64,000 bases of DNA from Helicostylum pulchrum. Its lineage: Eukaryota; Mucoromycota; Mucoromycetes; Mucorales; Mucoraceae. The position numbers and the translations under genes are program-made. Shown one piece after another: positions 32,064-43,522 of the stretch (its first letter is position 1; the number at the start of each line of letters is the position of its first letter). The stretch covers positions 434,001-498,000 of the forward strand of contig JAIXMO010000007.1 of assembly GCA_025677825.1 (NCBI GenBank), read 5' to 3'. Under the pieces are notes generated by a model that had not been told where the DNA came from, did no database searches, and saw only the letters and a list, made by a program, of their open reading frames with translations.

Positions 32064-33607
32064 ATGAAATTAAATACCAGTGACCAATACTTGGATGGTA
32101 TCGATACACTTTTTATGCAATGTGAGCACCCTCGTCGCTTAATGACGGTGACTTCATTATGGACATTTCAACATCGATTAGATGCAAAGCAAGTGTACCG
32201 AATCCTGGATAGGTTATGTCAGAGCTATCCTCGTTTTGCTCGAGTGCCTCGACGTGGATCATTTTTTAAAGCAGCACGTTGGACTGTATCAGTAGGTTGG
32301 TGTCCTGACCAAAATGTTGTACTACATACATTATCCGAACCGACCAAAATTGCGCTCCAAGATTACTGCAGTAAACAAGTAAGAAAAATACATTTTTTTT
32401 GAAAAAGTATTAAAAGAAAAAATTGATAGGTTGTTTCACCGTTTGACTATACTAAACCACTCTGGGAACTTCATGCGATATCGGGTTTAGAAGGAGACCA
32501 ATGCGCTTTATTCTGGAAAGCTCACCACGCGTTATCAGACGGACAAGGCTTTATTCGAAGTTTATTAAGTACAACCTCTCTCGACGCATCTTTAAAAAAG
32601 CTAGAAGAGCAGCAGCAAGGATCTCGTCGTAACAAGCACAAGCGCAACACTATTGGTCTACCTAAACAGATTTGGGACATGTTTCCTAATTATATCACCG
32701 CGTTAATTTTATCGGTATGGTATTTCGTATCTCAAGCGCACCTACTGTGGATCACGCTGTATCATGATCTCTACTCGATGATACTGTGTATACTCCCTGT
32801 ATCTCGCAAAGATTTTATATATCGTGAATTACAGTCACATGAAAAAGAAATGGCTTGGTCGGACGATGTTCGGTTACAGGATATTAATACGGTACGTAAA
32901 GTATTTGGAGGTACTTTGAATGATGTCATGTTGGCTGTGGTAACAAGATGTGTCAAGAATTACCTAGAAAGCGTCGGAGACAGGCATGATAATTATGTAA
33001 GTTTCATTATCCCTGTTTCATTACGTAAACCAAATGACTGGAGGTAAAAAAAAAAAAAAAAAAAGGTCAAAAATGACTTTAACAAAAAAAAATCTTACTT
33101 TAATATGTACATAGTTGTCATAATGTTGTCAGTGGTAGCTGGGGTTTTTTTTCAATGAAAGACCTAAGTACAAAAGATCTTATTGATCAAGTTCAAACAG
33201 AGATGAAGGCAGTCAAGACATCTTTTATGGTACGATTTTTATACGATTTTGTTCAATTAGTATGGGGAAATATACCGGCCCTTTCACTTCCGCTTTGTGT
33301 TTATAACCATATTTGTGATGTATCTCACGGCGTATTTACAAACATCCCAGGTCCTACAAAGCCGATTTCTTTTGCAGGGCAACAAATTTTAGAGTATAGG
33401 GCGTTTCCACCTCAATCTGGTAAAGGCTCGATTGGTATTGCACTTGTATCTTATGACGGCAACGTAAGTATTGGTGTCATTGCGGATGTGCATCGTAAAT
33501 ATCCTAGGTTGGCAGATAGCATATGTGCACGGTTCGCTAATGAGTTCAAGTTTATGCTGGATGAAGCTAAAATGGAAAGTTCAAAGAGGGAAACTTGCTC
33601 GCTTTAA
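32064..33607 (+). CDS. wax ester synthase / diacylglycerol acyltransferase-like (WS/DGAT, DUF1298) protein
   Basis: Three exons: 32064-32378, 32430-33043 and 33115-33607. They join in frame to 473 residues. The acyltransferase active-site motif HHxxxDG is present as HHALSDG (about residue 146), preceded by PFDYTKPLWELHAISGL, the conserved P-LW segment. The C-terminal domain has GGTLNDVMLAVVT, NIPGPTKPISFAGQ and a late GKGSIGIALVSYDGNVSIGV, the family's second-domain motifs. A hydrophobic stretch (about residues 205-250) may anchor it to the membrane. Family members esterify fatty acyl-CoA to alcohols or diacylglycerol, giving wax esters or storage lipid; the acceptor here is unknown. Confidence 0.88.
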
Positions 33608-35663
33608 TAAAAATACTTTTAGTTTAACGTATACGTGTACAAATAGTGAAACGTACATTGACGTGAGAATTACAACTGTTCCCCCCCCCCTTTTTTTATT
33701 GAATAAATTTAGTGTTATTAGTTCAATTAAGGGTTTTTTGTACTTTTTAGTTATACTATTTTGAAAGATGGTACCTATATGTATCTACATGCAGTTATCT
33801 TTTTGTTTTTCGAAAAATCCCTCAGTTATACATATTTGAATATTTGACTTTCTTTCAATTGAATCTGTAAGTATTTGTAAGTATATAGACATTGTTAAAT
33901 ACTAGTTATTTCTCTCCTTTTTTTTTTTTTTTTTTTTTTGGTATTTTCATAACCTTGTCCAGAGATAAATTAGTTGGGTTATTATATTTATTTTTAAGCT
34001 AATGAGCGCATATATTTTCGCAAGAGACAAAATAATGGCATACAAAATAAAATAAAAAAAACTTGTTATCAGCACTATATAATATCTATGGGAATAAATG
34101 TACATATGAATTCAGGTTTTTTGGGTATCTGTAAGAAAAAGGATTAAACAAAATGATGTGCGCACGAGTGTACTTTTTATACCATTGTTGGGCTCACATA
34201 CACCCCCAAAATTAAAATCAACTCGGGATCCTTTCAAGGGTACGCGCACGGCATAGTTTCTTATTGTTTGCAAAGAAACTTGTTGACGGCAAAAGAAGAC
34301 AAAAAAAAAACGCAATCCTAACATAATTTTACGTGTTACACACCATTCTAATAGGAGATTATTACGTTAGAAAGAATTTATCAATCTTTTTTTTTTTCGT
34401 GCTGTTTGTTATTGACGATAAAGCTAGATTTAATCAAGAAAAAAAAAAAGGCGATCATAATCTTCGATCTCGGGACATATGAGAGTGCCCAGACAAAACG
34501 ATAGCATTTTAGTCTGGAGGTAATCTTGTGTTCAAAGTGACGATTTTGTTTCAACAACGATAACAAAAAGTATTGGTAAATATACAACCGCTGTATGAAT
34601 AGTAACAATATGTTTGTTAGAACAGGGTGGCTACTACTACTACCTTGCTAAACTGAGGATTACAAGTATACGTCTCCTTTTTTTGTTGTCGTTTGCCAGA
34701 ACCAAGTATGAGATACGTTCTGAGATAAAGACTTTCGGGATTATAACAAAGATCAAACATTTGATAGAAAACACAAAACTGATTTAAAAAATAACGCCTT
34801 GCTTTTTAAGAATAAAAAAAGAAGGTAGAAAAAAGTCAGATTTAATGCATCTGTTAGGCTGTATGCAAGAAAATTGAAAAAAGTTAAAAAATATGCAAAA
34901 AAGGGTTGGGGGCAGGGGGGGTGTACAGTTCTAAAATTGGATTTTATTGGCCGGTTTCGAAGAAGAAAAAGGGTGAATAATATATACATATACCTTCTTT
35001 TTTTCTCTTTTTTTAAAATAATATCGGGTTGACACCGAAAGGGTCACCGAAAGGCATAGGTTTCGGTCGATACGATGTAATAATAACATGACTAAAAGAA
35101 ATCGCCCCAATCTTGAAATGATTGTATGCAGCTGGCATCTTCTGAACAAACAAAGTAACAATTAAAAAAAAAAGGGTTCAGTCATCATGAGGGCTTAAAG
35201 AGAGTAAAGAGGCCCGTATGTGCATGAAATCATACGGTATACAAATTGAATGATGTGTGATGAAGGCATATATATATACTATTTGTTGGTTCCTGGGGAT
35301 AAAACAGATACACACAAGAGTTATCTGTACACTGCTAAACAAAGTAGTATTATTCACACGATGACAGAAAGTATTATTTTCTGTATACAAGATGTAATAT
35401 ACAGAGTCAAATAAGATTAAACATTATATGTAAATACTCGACCAAACATAGAATAATAAATGGGGGATAAACAACAAGAAATGGGGCGCGGAGTTTTGTG
35501 AAATGGTGACCCTTTTTGACTTTATGTTGTGGCTTTACAAAAAGATGTGGGGAAAATACACACATATTTAAGTAATTTTTTTTCCTCTCTCTTTTTCCCA
35601 TTTTCTTTTTTAATATATATTAAATAAACACACACCTTACATTATATCTTTTTAAAAGACAGT
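33608..35663. other. intergenic, no gene seen
   Basis: About 2 kb of AT-rich DNA with T-runs at 33919-33939 and a C-run near 33680. Near 35036-35065 a short imperfect repeat (CACCGAAAGG) occurs twice. The CT-rich leader before 35664 belongs to the next gene. Confidence 0.5.
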
Positions 35664-36421
35664 ATGAGTTTATTATTAAGTGAAATTCATTTACCAATGT
35701 TGATTAAATCCACTTTATCTGAACACTCACAGTATCATACTTTACCTTGGAACAACTTGGATCAATTATCATGTTTATGGAGTGGTAAAATACAGAAGAT
35801 AAACTGTTTTTGTTACTTTTTTTTTTAACAACTCTTTTTATAATAGTGTTTACAAAATGTAAAAAAAATATTCGAGATGGATTTCGGTTAGAAAACCTTT
35901 CATGGCGTTTATGGTATAGACAGTCTGTATTACAAAAGAAGGTAGAACCAAAGACATCGGAGGATATCGAATTTACTACAGAAAAGAAACAATTGACTCG
36001 AACACGCTCATTACCTGACCTTTCTCAATGGTCTCACCAAAAGAATGTCTTGCAACGTCCTATTAGCGTCAATTTGACACAAAAGTTTTATATTCCTACA
36101 CCTACACCTAGTTTTGAATTAGATGATCCTTTAGATATAGAAGATTCTTCTTCATCTGAAGACTCTTCTTGGTCTGAAGAAGAAGAAGACGAAGATGAAG
36201 ATGATGATGATTTATTGACATTTACAAAAAAGACAATGATAAATGGTTTATCCGTACCAAATACCACCTCTGCATTATCAAAGCCAGTCTCTCTTTTATC
36301 TGATATGCTTCAGAGTACCGATGCCGTAAAAGAAAATAATAATTCCGGTCTTCGCCGATGCCAGTCTCGATACAGCCGTCTAGATCAATTTTTCTCCAAA
36401 GCTACTACAACTACCGCTTAA
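35664..36421 (+). CDS. DUF1752 / AreA N-terminal-type fungal regulatory protein
   Basis: Two exons: 35664-35784 and 35847-36421, giving 231 residues. Spanning the junction is LSCLWSVFTKCKKNIRDGFR followed by LENLSWRLW. This is the fungal DUF1752 motif (LW.vF.KcK..i.dG.RLENlSWRlw), found at the N-terminus of nitrogen regulator AreA and in related short proteins. The rest is Ser-rich with an acidic run (EEEEDEDEDDDD, about residues 150-165) and the end SRLDQFFSK. No GATA zinc finger follows, so it is a short DUF1752 protein and likely a transcription-linked regulator. It converges on the minus-strand glycosyltransferase-like gene about 200 bases downstream. Confidence 0.85.
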
Positions 36422-36616
36422 AAAAAAGAAATAGACTTGTATTTTTATTATCTCTTCTTTTTGCATTGCATTCTCCTTTTTTTTTTATATCCCTCTCAAA
36501 ACACTTATTTAAACAACATTACACTACACATACAACAACTTACAAATTTATATACACACTAAAAAATAAATAAAATAACGTATATTTTATATTTACCATT
36601 ATTATTATTTTTTCTG

Positions 36617-37933
36617 TTACCAGTCAGTCATTGGTATAATATGACATCCTTCAACATGTACATCAGTTTCTACTTGAGCAGCCCAAGCAGCCGTTTTTAA
36701 AAATCCATCATTGTGTTGCCCAACTAGATAATCCATTCTTGATAAAATGATCCAATCCATAAAAGTACGCGCATAATCTCTCTTTAGCCTATTTTCATCG
36801 GTATCAAAAATACTATGATCCAGATTATTTTCAGGCAAGTCGTTTAAATCGGCAAATCCGTACCCTTCCGCAACAGCATGTACTGCGATTTGATGAGTAT
36901 TTAGTTTATTCCTTATTGATTTTAAGAGTAACCTGTTGGATGCTGATATAAATACATGACAACTCGCCTGACTTTGTTGTTGACAAACATTTACTACATG
37001 ATCTACTAAACACTCCAATTCTTGTTCCTGTATTGACGTGACACGAACTCCTATACGTAACCAGTGCTTTGACGCTAATTCTGGTGTAACCCGTTTCGAT
37101 TGCGGGTCCCATAATGATAAACTTTCAGACAGCTCTAATTTACCTCCCATAATATCTCGATACGCTTCCAACTGTTGTGAGAACCAACCACCTTCAGGTC
37201 GAGAGAATAGTAATTGACTTGCGATCCAAAACCAGTCGGATTTTTGTACTAAATGGTTTAATCGGTATCGATCGCGTGCGTATCGCATCGATGGGTTTTC
37301 TCGCATAAACATCCATGCCGTAGTATCTGGCCAATATGTACTAGTAGTGCTGACAATTTTTATACCTTGTGAACTATACTCGTCTGCAAATGACTTTTTC
37401 AATAAATCGTAATCCGTCGTTGTCGTCGATTCATACCTATGCTGATGCGGTTCGGTTCTTTCTTTATAAAAGGCTGCTTGGTCTGTATTCATGCTCATGT
37501 AATTTGGTAATGACGTAAAGAACCATTCTATCTTTACTGGCCATAACATATCGTATGCAAATGCAGAACCTGGTTGCAGCATAGAAAAGAAGTAACTGTT
37601 AACAATATCTAAAAGTCGTTGGTCTAATGGCTTTTGTTGACTGTCTTTGCGTACTGTATATAAAACTAATAGTGGCGGTGTAGAGTAATGAGGCGTTCGA
37701 TTTGATACGTAAGCGAGGCGTATATGTGCTAATGCCGCATTTAAGACTTGTTGGTGATCAAGTGAGAGTCGACTATAAGCTGGTCTTTGCGGTTTCATTA
37801 CTGGTCGTACCGAAACTTTTGGAGGAGATGGAAATGTGGAGTATGATACAATTAATAATAACAAAATCGTTGAGAGGCATAAACCTACCCAACTCTTCAT
37901 TATTTTCCCTTTAGAAATACTCATTGCGAACAA
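36617..37933 (-). CDS. type II membrane protein, probable glycosyltransferase-like
   Basis: 438 residues, single exon. A short basic cytosolic tail (SISKGKIMK) precedes one transmembrane segment (WVGLCLSTILLLLIVSYS, about residues 15-32), then a large lumenal domain with a Pro-rich stem. The C-terminal region FMDWIILSRMDYLVGQHNDGF followed by LKTAAWAAQ resembles the late nucleotide-sugar segment (DW.lLS..d..v.s..SgF...A) of fucosyltransferase-fold enzymes, but the match is by eye and partial. It is probably Golgi/ER lumenal. Three Met codons (37933, 37924 and 37900) could start the protein; the first is used here. Confidence 0.6.
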   Translation of the reverse strand: MFAMSISKGKIMKSWVGLCLSTILLLLIVSYSTFPSPPKVSVRPVMKPQRPAYSRLSLDHQQVLNAALAHIRLAYVSNRTPHYSTPPLLVLYTVRKDSQQKPLDQRLLDIVNSYFFSMLQPGSAFAYDMLWPVKIEWFFTSLPNYMSMNTDQAAFYKERTEPHQHRYESTTTTDYDLLKKSFADEYSSQGIKIVSTTSTYWPDTTAWMFMRENPSMRYARDRYRLNHLVQKSDWFWIASQLLFSRPEGGWFSQQLEAYRDIMGGKLELSESLSLWDPQSKRVTPELASKHWLRIGVRVTSIQEQELECLVDHVVNVCQQQSQASCHVFISASNRLLLKSIRNKLNTHQIAVHAVAEGYGFADLNDLPENNLDHSIFDTDENRLKRDYARTFMDWIILSRMDYLVGQHNDGFLKTAAWAAQVETDVHVEGCHIIPMTDW

Positions 37934-38229
37934 ACAAAAAAATAGAGATGAGTAAAAAAAAAAAAGAAAAAAAGAAGGGGTTACAGAGAGAGAAGGAGAG
38001 CGTTTTACTCTTAAAATATAATGTGCTGATCTCCCTTTCTTGTGTCACGTGTCAAATCGCATCCTCCTCTTCATATAATTCGCGTACAAAGAAAGAAAAA
38101 AAGTTATTTATTTTATGTGTAGTCTAGTTTATAAGTTCATCTAATACACAACAGCACAATAAACTTGATAAACTATTTTTAAAAAAAAAGTTTTTAGATA
38201 CAGGTTTTGTTTAGTTTTTTTCTTTTGTC

Positions 38230-38492
38230 TTACCAAGCGCAGCAACAGCCCGTATCATCTTTTTGCTGAGGTTGTTGTTGTACAAATACCGTTTGTGGTG
38301 GTGGTCTAATTGAAAAACAGTTAGAAAACACATCCCCCACCCCCGAACTCATATATATAAAATACTTTACTGGGGTTGATAATACGGCTGAGAAGGAGCT
38401 TGATAACCTCCTTGTGCGTAATGGCCTTGTTGTAAATCCTGTGGAGGTGGTGGCGCGTAATATGGTTGAGGTGGATGAGGTGGATACGACAT
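38230..38492 (-). CDS. small Pro/Gln/Tyr-rich protein with cysteine tail
   Basis: Two exons: 38492-38371 and 38305-38230. They join in frame to 65 residues. It begins MSYPPHPPQPYYAPPPP, continues with Gln/Gly/Tyr-rich sequence, and ends DDTGCCCAW. The layout (disordered Pro/Gln-rich body plus a cluster of cysteines at the very end) recalls CYSTM-type small proteins and palmitoylated membrane-attached proteins, but the hydrophobic part of CYSTM is absent. Membrane attachment through the cysteines is inferred. Confidence 0.6.
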
Positions 38493-39372
38493 AATCAATA
38501 GCGGAAAGAAGAAATAAACGTAATCCCGGAAAAAAAAAAAAGAGATACTAATAAATAGCGGGGATTTATTTTCAAACTGCTTGAATACGAAATAAAACAC
38601 ACTTCAAGACGCTGTTAAAAACCAATTTTTTTTTTTTTAAAGATTATGGACTTTCATTCGTTACAATCCAGCAAATGATGATAAGTAAGGCGTGATCAAG
38701 AAAAGGGAGCAGTGGGCAGTAGCTTCTTTTTTATTATTTCCCGTGAAAATGGTTAAGTGGTTAAGCATTTTATGACTATTTTAAATTGCACAGAAAAAAT
38801 AAAATACTGATAAGATTATTACTTGTAAAGAAAAGGCTAATTTGAAATTACGTAACGTTAATAACAAGTATGCTGTAATTGATGTTGCTCAAAAGTGAAA
38901 GTAACTTTTTTTCTCTCTTGGAATATGTATCATACAACTTGTATATTATTTTTATTAGTTATGAGAAAGCCAATTTAACACTTGTATGGGATATTACGCC
39001 CTACGTTGGTATTCTTCAAGCTGGTCAATCAGGATTTGTTTACCTTCTTTTTCTTCACAATAAATACATTGCATTGAAATTACGTAGTGGGAAAGAGGCT
39101 ATTTTTTTTATGTACAGAATAATTTTTGTTTATTTATAAGTTATGCAGTAAAGAGTCTTTTCATCCTTAATAGTGACGGAAGATCTTCTCATAGTATTCT
39201 TAGCATCAGTTCCAGTAGCACCGACTTGAGCAACATAAGCTCTGGCCTTGACATAGAGGGTACAGGAGTAGTAGCTTCGAATTTTGAGTGACCAATAGGA
39301 TGAGTAGTAGGTCTGTTGTAAGTGTCCGTAGTTTTTTTTTTAATATTTTAGTTGTCAATGATACGTATTTAG
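38493..39372. other. intergenic with a coding-like relic
   Basis: Mostly empty AT-rich DNA. The last part contains the small coding-like relic at 39130-39330, listed separately. Confidence 0.4.
39130..39330 (-). pseudogene. gene fragment of unknown family
   Basis: An island of clearly coding-like codon use (GTC, AAG, GCC, GGT, ACT) in AT-rich surroundings. One frame ends ..YVKARAYVAQVGATGTD, AKNTMRRSSVTIKDEKTLYC and a TAA at 39130. The first half reads more sensibly in another frame (NRPTTHPIGHSKFEATT). That suggests a one-base shift in a truncated copy of a well-expressed gene. The parent gene is not in this window and not recognised. Confidence 0.35.
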
Positions 39373-39834
39373 TTATTTAAGGATCTCTTTACACAGTGTT
39401 ACGGGGCCTTGGCGACAGTTGAATTTGCTGATTATGTCGTCTCCGTGAAGCAGTTCGTAACGGGTATACACGTTTACCTTATGACTTTCATCAACTGAGA
39501 CTTCGCTGATGGACCTGTTGTTTTTGATAAAATGCCGTAAATCATCTACATTGGTGGAAAGACCAGCAAAATCGATCACAACCAACCTTACTTTTCGATT
39601 TGTTTCGGTAATAAAGTCAATCATGGTCTGCGAATCACCAATGCATCCTGCTAAACTTCGGGACGAACGAGGAAATTTGTTGTAATCGCGCGACAAAATC
39701 GGGTCATTAGCAGACGTGTTAATTGACGCAAAGACTTTTTCGCATAGGAGCTTCTTTTTCAACTTGTAGATCTGAAGATTGACAGATTTTATTTTGGCAG
39801 TCATTGGATCTTTCGTATTACTTTTTTTTAGCAT
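39373..39834 (-). CDS. hypothetical protein, unknown
   Basis: A 153-residue open frame with mixed, protein-like composition. It has a Lys-rich helical start (SVNLQIYKLKKKLL), then ASINTSANDPILSRDYNK, a central VRLVVIDFAGLST strand-like segment, and the end CRQGPVTLCKEILK. No domain is recognised, and there is no signal peptide or membrane segment. It lies among relics, so it could be the remains of a mobile-element gene. It is included because the frame is long for this AT-rich background and the codon use looks coding. Confidence 0.4.
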   Translation of the reverse strand: MLKKSNTKDPMTAKIKSVNLQIYKLKKKLLCEKVFASINTSANDPILSRDYNKFPRSSRSLAGCIGDSQTMIDFITETNRKVRLVVIDFAGLSTNVDDLRHFIKNNRSISEVSVDESHKVNVYTRYELLHGDDIISKFNCRQGPVTLCKEILK

Positions 39835-40391
39835 ATCCGATTGTACACGTTTTATTTACAGGTTCAGTAAAAAAAAATAACTACAAATCACTTTTCTCGT
39901 ACGTACCTTTATGGATACCAGTTTCTCTAAGAAGGGCCCGTATATGTTAGAAAATAATAAGCGAAGAAGAAGAAAAAAAGAAAAAGAAAAAGACTTGCAA
40001 ATAAAAAAAAAGATTTTATCAGTGATAAAATAGTTTAGTCGTGAGAATATTTACTCATTGTGTCGTATTATTTATACCATACTTATACTCGTACTTAATT
40101 ATTGGTTAATCATTTTTATATACGTGATAGGTGCTTGTTGGTCCAACTTGATCCATACAAGCTCCTTTCCATGCAAATAAAAACGAAGTTGAACGCATGA
40201 AAAAAAATACGGCGCTTTTTTTTTCCCGTGCGTGTAAATAGAACGTGTACCAAGAATTTCCATACTTTTAATAACCAAAAACACAGTTGTGACTATTTCT
40301 AATAAACCATGAGACCTTCTGTCTCCATAAATATATAAAAAAAAGTACTATCTTTGTTTTTCTTCCTTAGTTTCTTACTTTTTCTTTAAAA

Positions 40392-41118
40392 ATGCGTATG
40401 ACGGCAGAGCAAGCAGCGTGTTCGATCTATGGTCTTGAAGTCTCCTATGAAAACTGTGTGTTAGCAATGAAATTATTACGTGATGCTTATTTTGAACCAG
40501 TTACAGTGATTAATGGCGATCCCACGTTTGCTATGGCTATTTCAAAAAAGAAAGTAAACATGGAGCCATGGAAGTTTGAACGTTTGATACCCACTCATGA
40601 TATAATGACAGACGCGACAAATACAACTCATGACATATCAAAAACTTCAACAACATCTCACACCATATGTCAGACTTTAGCAACAGTTCACAACGTATCA
40701 CAAACTTCAACTGTCGCTACAGATGAGTATGAAATAGCCAGTGACAACAGTAGTAATATCAGCCAACCTTGTATTTCGATTGCACCTTCACAATCTGGAG
40801 TTATAGATCTTTGTAAATAGATAATGCCTCTGACTCCTGTTCCAACTTTAACACAGCTGGTATTTTTAACGGAAGACGAAGTCTTCGCCATCGTAAAAGT
40901 ATATCTGCCTGACAATGACTTGACTTCTAATAATTTATACGAATGGATATCCAAAGACGGAGCATGGGGTCCTACAAAAAGAAAGCAGTTCAACAAACAA
41001 CGAAAGAGTGGCTGTTGGTACAACCTCATCCTTGAGGAATTCAGGGATTTTGCATGGAATAATATTAGCAATATACATCTGTTTCGAACAAATATAAAAT
41101 CAACCATGTCAAGTATTT
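40392..41118 (+). pseudogene. unknown gene interrupted by an in-frame stop
   Basis: Two reading frames (40392-40820 and 40824 onward) are in the same phase and separated only by TAG at 40818-40820. The first part begins MRMTAEQAACSIYGLEVSYE and contains three Thr/Ser-rich quasi-repeats (THDISKTST, TVHNVSQTST). The second has LTEDEVFAIVKVYLPDNDL, WISKDGAWGPTKRK and EEFRDFAWNNISNIH. Coding character is lost where the opposite-strand LINE remnant begins (about 41134). An exact 16-base direct repeat brackets the unit (40246-40261 and 41118-41133). No family is recognised; a decayed mobile-element gene is possible. Confidence 0.4.
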
Positions 41119-41133
41119 GTACCAAGAATTTCC

Positions 41134-41524
41134 CTTTTTTTTATGAAACAGCGATTAGGAGCATGAGGGACGCGATAATATGTGTGGGGGCGAAACGAGT
41201 GTTATCAAAAGTCACCCAATGGGAACGCCAAATAGATTCGATTGTAGCCGCAGCCACTAAAAGAGCCTGGAGTTTGGAGACCTGAATAGCTAATGGTGGC
41301 GTCAAAGTAAAGAGAGTGATTTGTAAAATATAAGTGGAAACGGTTGATTCAGAGGGATCGATGTGACTGTTCCATACACTTTGCCATACTTGGAGTTTTG
41401 ATGGACAAGTAGTAATAAAGTGAAGCAATGGCTCTGCGAGATCGGAGCAAATAGGGCAGGTTGAGGTGAGGAAATGTCCTGGGATCAGGCGATGTAGCTG
41501 TAACCAAACCACTAGCAGTAGCAA
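41134..41524 (-). mobile_element. LINE retrotransposon 3' fragment (reverse-transcriptase C-terminal region)
   Basis: The minus-strand frame reads LQLHRLIPGHFLTSTCPICS, then EPLLHFITTCPSKLQVWQSVW. This is the C-x2-C..H-x4-C zinc-knuckle region that follows the reverse transcriptase in non-LTR elements. It continues to a TAA stop at about 41141 followed by a short A-run, as for a 5'-truncated LINE copy ending in its tail. The catalytic reverse-transcriptase part is absent. Confidence 0.7.
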
Positions 41525-41870
41525 CTACGAAACACAGCTAGAAGCATAACGTTTATTATTAGTTACTCCTTAAATAATTAGTCTTGATTTTCTCTGGCCC
41601 CTCTTCTTATAAATAAGAAAAACAGTGCATAAAACAAACAAGCTCCCCCCTTTTTTTAGAGCAACAAAAAAAAAAAAACTGAGATACGGCGTTTTAAAAC
41701 AAGGGCGAATATCATCCACTGCCTGTAAATTAGAATAGAAATAGGCTCCTTTTGTTTTATGAGCTTGTACTCCCCTTCTCTTTCTTTTTTTCTTATTATT
41801 TAATTTAGTTTAAAGGGCACCAAACTACTTTCTTTTTTTTTTATTGTACATTTTTTTTTTTCTATCATTC
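41525..41870. other. intergenic, promoter region of GT49 gene
   Basis: AT-rich with poly-A and CT-rich tracts directly upstream of the GT49 start. No gene is seen. Confidence 0.45.
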
Positions 41871-43409
41871 ATGGAAACATCTAGTAAATTACATCGAGAT
41901 GAAAAGTCTTCCTATGTCAATCGAGTGAATGGATGGATTGATCAATATATATTACAACAACCTTTGCTACCTCAACAGCAACAACAACAACAACAGCAAA
42001 CAAAAATCATTCTAAAGTCTCACTGGTTTAGATGTATTGCAGTTGTTTATATATTGTTTTCCGTTTTGCTTACAGCCGCTCACTTTTCTTCTTGGGTATT
42101 TAAAGGACCTTCTAAAGATGCTTGGACTTATCAACGTACCTATGATGCTCGTAAGTATTTATTTGGTTACTATTTTGTTGTCAAAGTATTAATAATTTTT
42201 ATTTTCCTATAGTTGAGCCTTACTCCTTGGTCACAGATATGTCACACGGATTAAAAATGTCTAAACTGTTTTCACAAGCTCACTATGACGCACTTAAATA
42301 TATTGAACCCTACTGGCAAAAGGCACAACAAGTTCCTAATGATTTAGATGTTACAATCATTACTACTTCTACCCCTGAGACTTGGAAGGATTTAGTACAA
42401 CTGGCAGAGACTTGGAACGGTAAAAAAGGAATACAATATAAATATAATAAAAAAAGACTAATTTGTTATTATTTTTTCTAGGGCCTATCTCCGCCACATT
42501 ACATATATCTAAATTTGAAAAAAAAAGTATTAAAGCCAAGATTGAAGTCGAGTATCGATCGAAGCCGGAGTTATATAATAATGTCGATCTTCACCTTGTG
42601 GAAACACCCAGTATTAAACAATCTGTATCGATTTTGGTTCCTTTAAACGTTGAAAGAAACCTGGCGCGTGTATATGCACGATCGGATCATGTCTGTGATT
42701 TACCTTTGAATACGATTCTTGCTACGAACGTGCGTCAAACACTTGTTAACAATCAGATTAAGTACTCGGAATTAATGAAGAGTGGAGATATGCTTGTTAT
42801 TCCTACATTTAAGCATACCAATAGAAACGAAATTCCTCAAACTAAAAAGGAATTAGTTGGGCTTATACAAGGTGAAAAGAGTTTGGCGTTATACGATGCA
42901 CACTATGATTTAAATCAGGGACCAACCGATTTTGAAACATGGAAGTCGGCTAATAAAATTTACAAGGTAGTAAAGTATAGTATGGAATATGAACCTATCG
43001 TCATTCAAAGTAAAACCGTTCAACCTTGGTGCTCTGAAAGATTTGTCGACAAGAGATCCGCTTGCCTTTTATCGAGTTATTTAGCTGGAAATGACTTTTT
43101 AGTACTCCCAACTGATTTTGCCATTTATAAACCTAATACCGCCCATGCCGCTATATCGGATCTAGACGTGAGTTATTTATTTATATGCGGTATTATTATT
43201 TATGCTAACAAACATACTTGTATATATGTATATAGAACGTTATTGAAAAAAGATTATACGCAAAGTTTTACTGGGAACAGTGTGTATATCAAGGTAGACA
43301 ATTAGACGCTTTAGGACTCTGGAACACGGTTAAATCAGAACATATTAGGCAGCAATGTTCCAGAGTAATTCAAAACTGGGGCAAAGGTTTAATTGGAAAA
43401 CCAGAATAA
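41871..43409 (+). CDS. LARGE-like glycosyltransferase (family GT49), type II membrane protein
   Basis: Four exons: 41871-42150, 42213-42419, 42482-43167 and 43236-43409. They join in frame to 448 residues. A cytosolic tail with a Gln run (CAA/CAG repeat) is followed by one membrane anchor (CIAVVYILFSVLLTAAHFSS, about residues 58-77) and a lumenal GT49 domain. Family motifs are DVTIITTSTPETWKDLVQLA, TWNGPISATLHIS, NLARVYARSD, DMLVIPTF, PTDFETWKSA, PWCSERFVDKRSAC and, at the end, VIEKRLYAKFYWEQCVYQGR. LARGE/B4GAT1 relatives add glucuronic acid or xylose to glycans. At the place where DxD (metal/nucleotide-sugar binding) is expected after the R-N-x-AR helix, the protein reads DHVCDLPLNT, so the metal motif is altered. 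Confidence 0.88.
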
Positions 43410-43522
43410 AAATAGATTTTTTCAGACTCAAAATGTGTAGCCCGGACTTTTTAATTGTTATTTTTTTTTTTTTTTTTTCCTTTTTTTTTCTCTCTTTTTT
43501 TTCCTCTAATATACATATTAAA

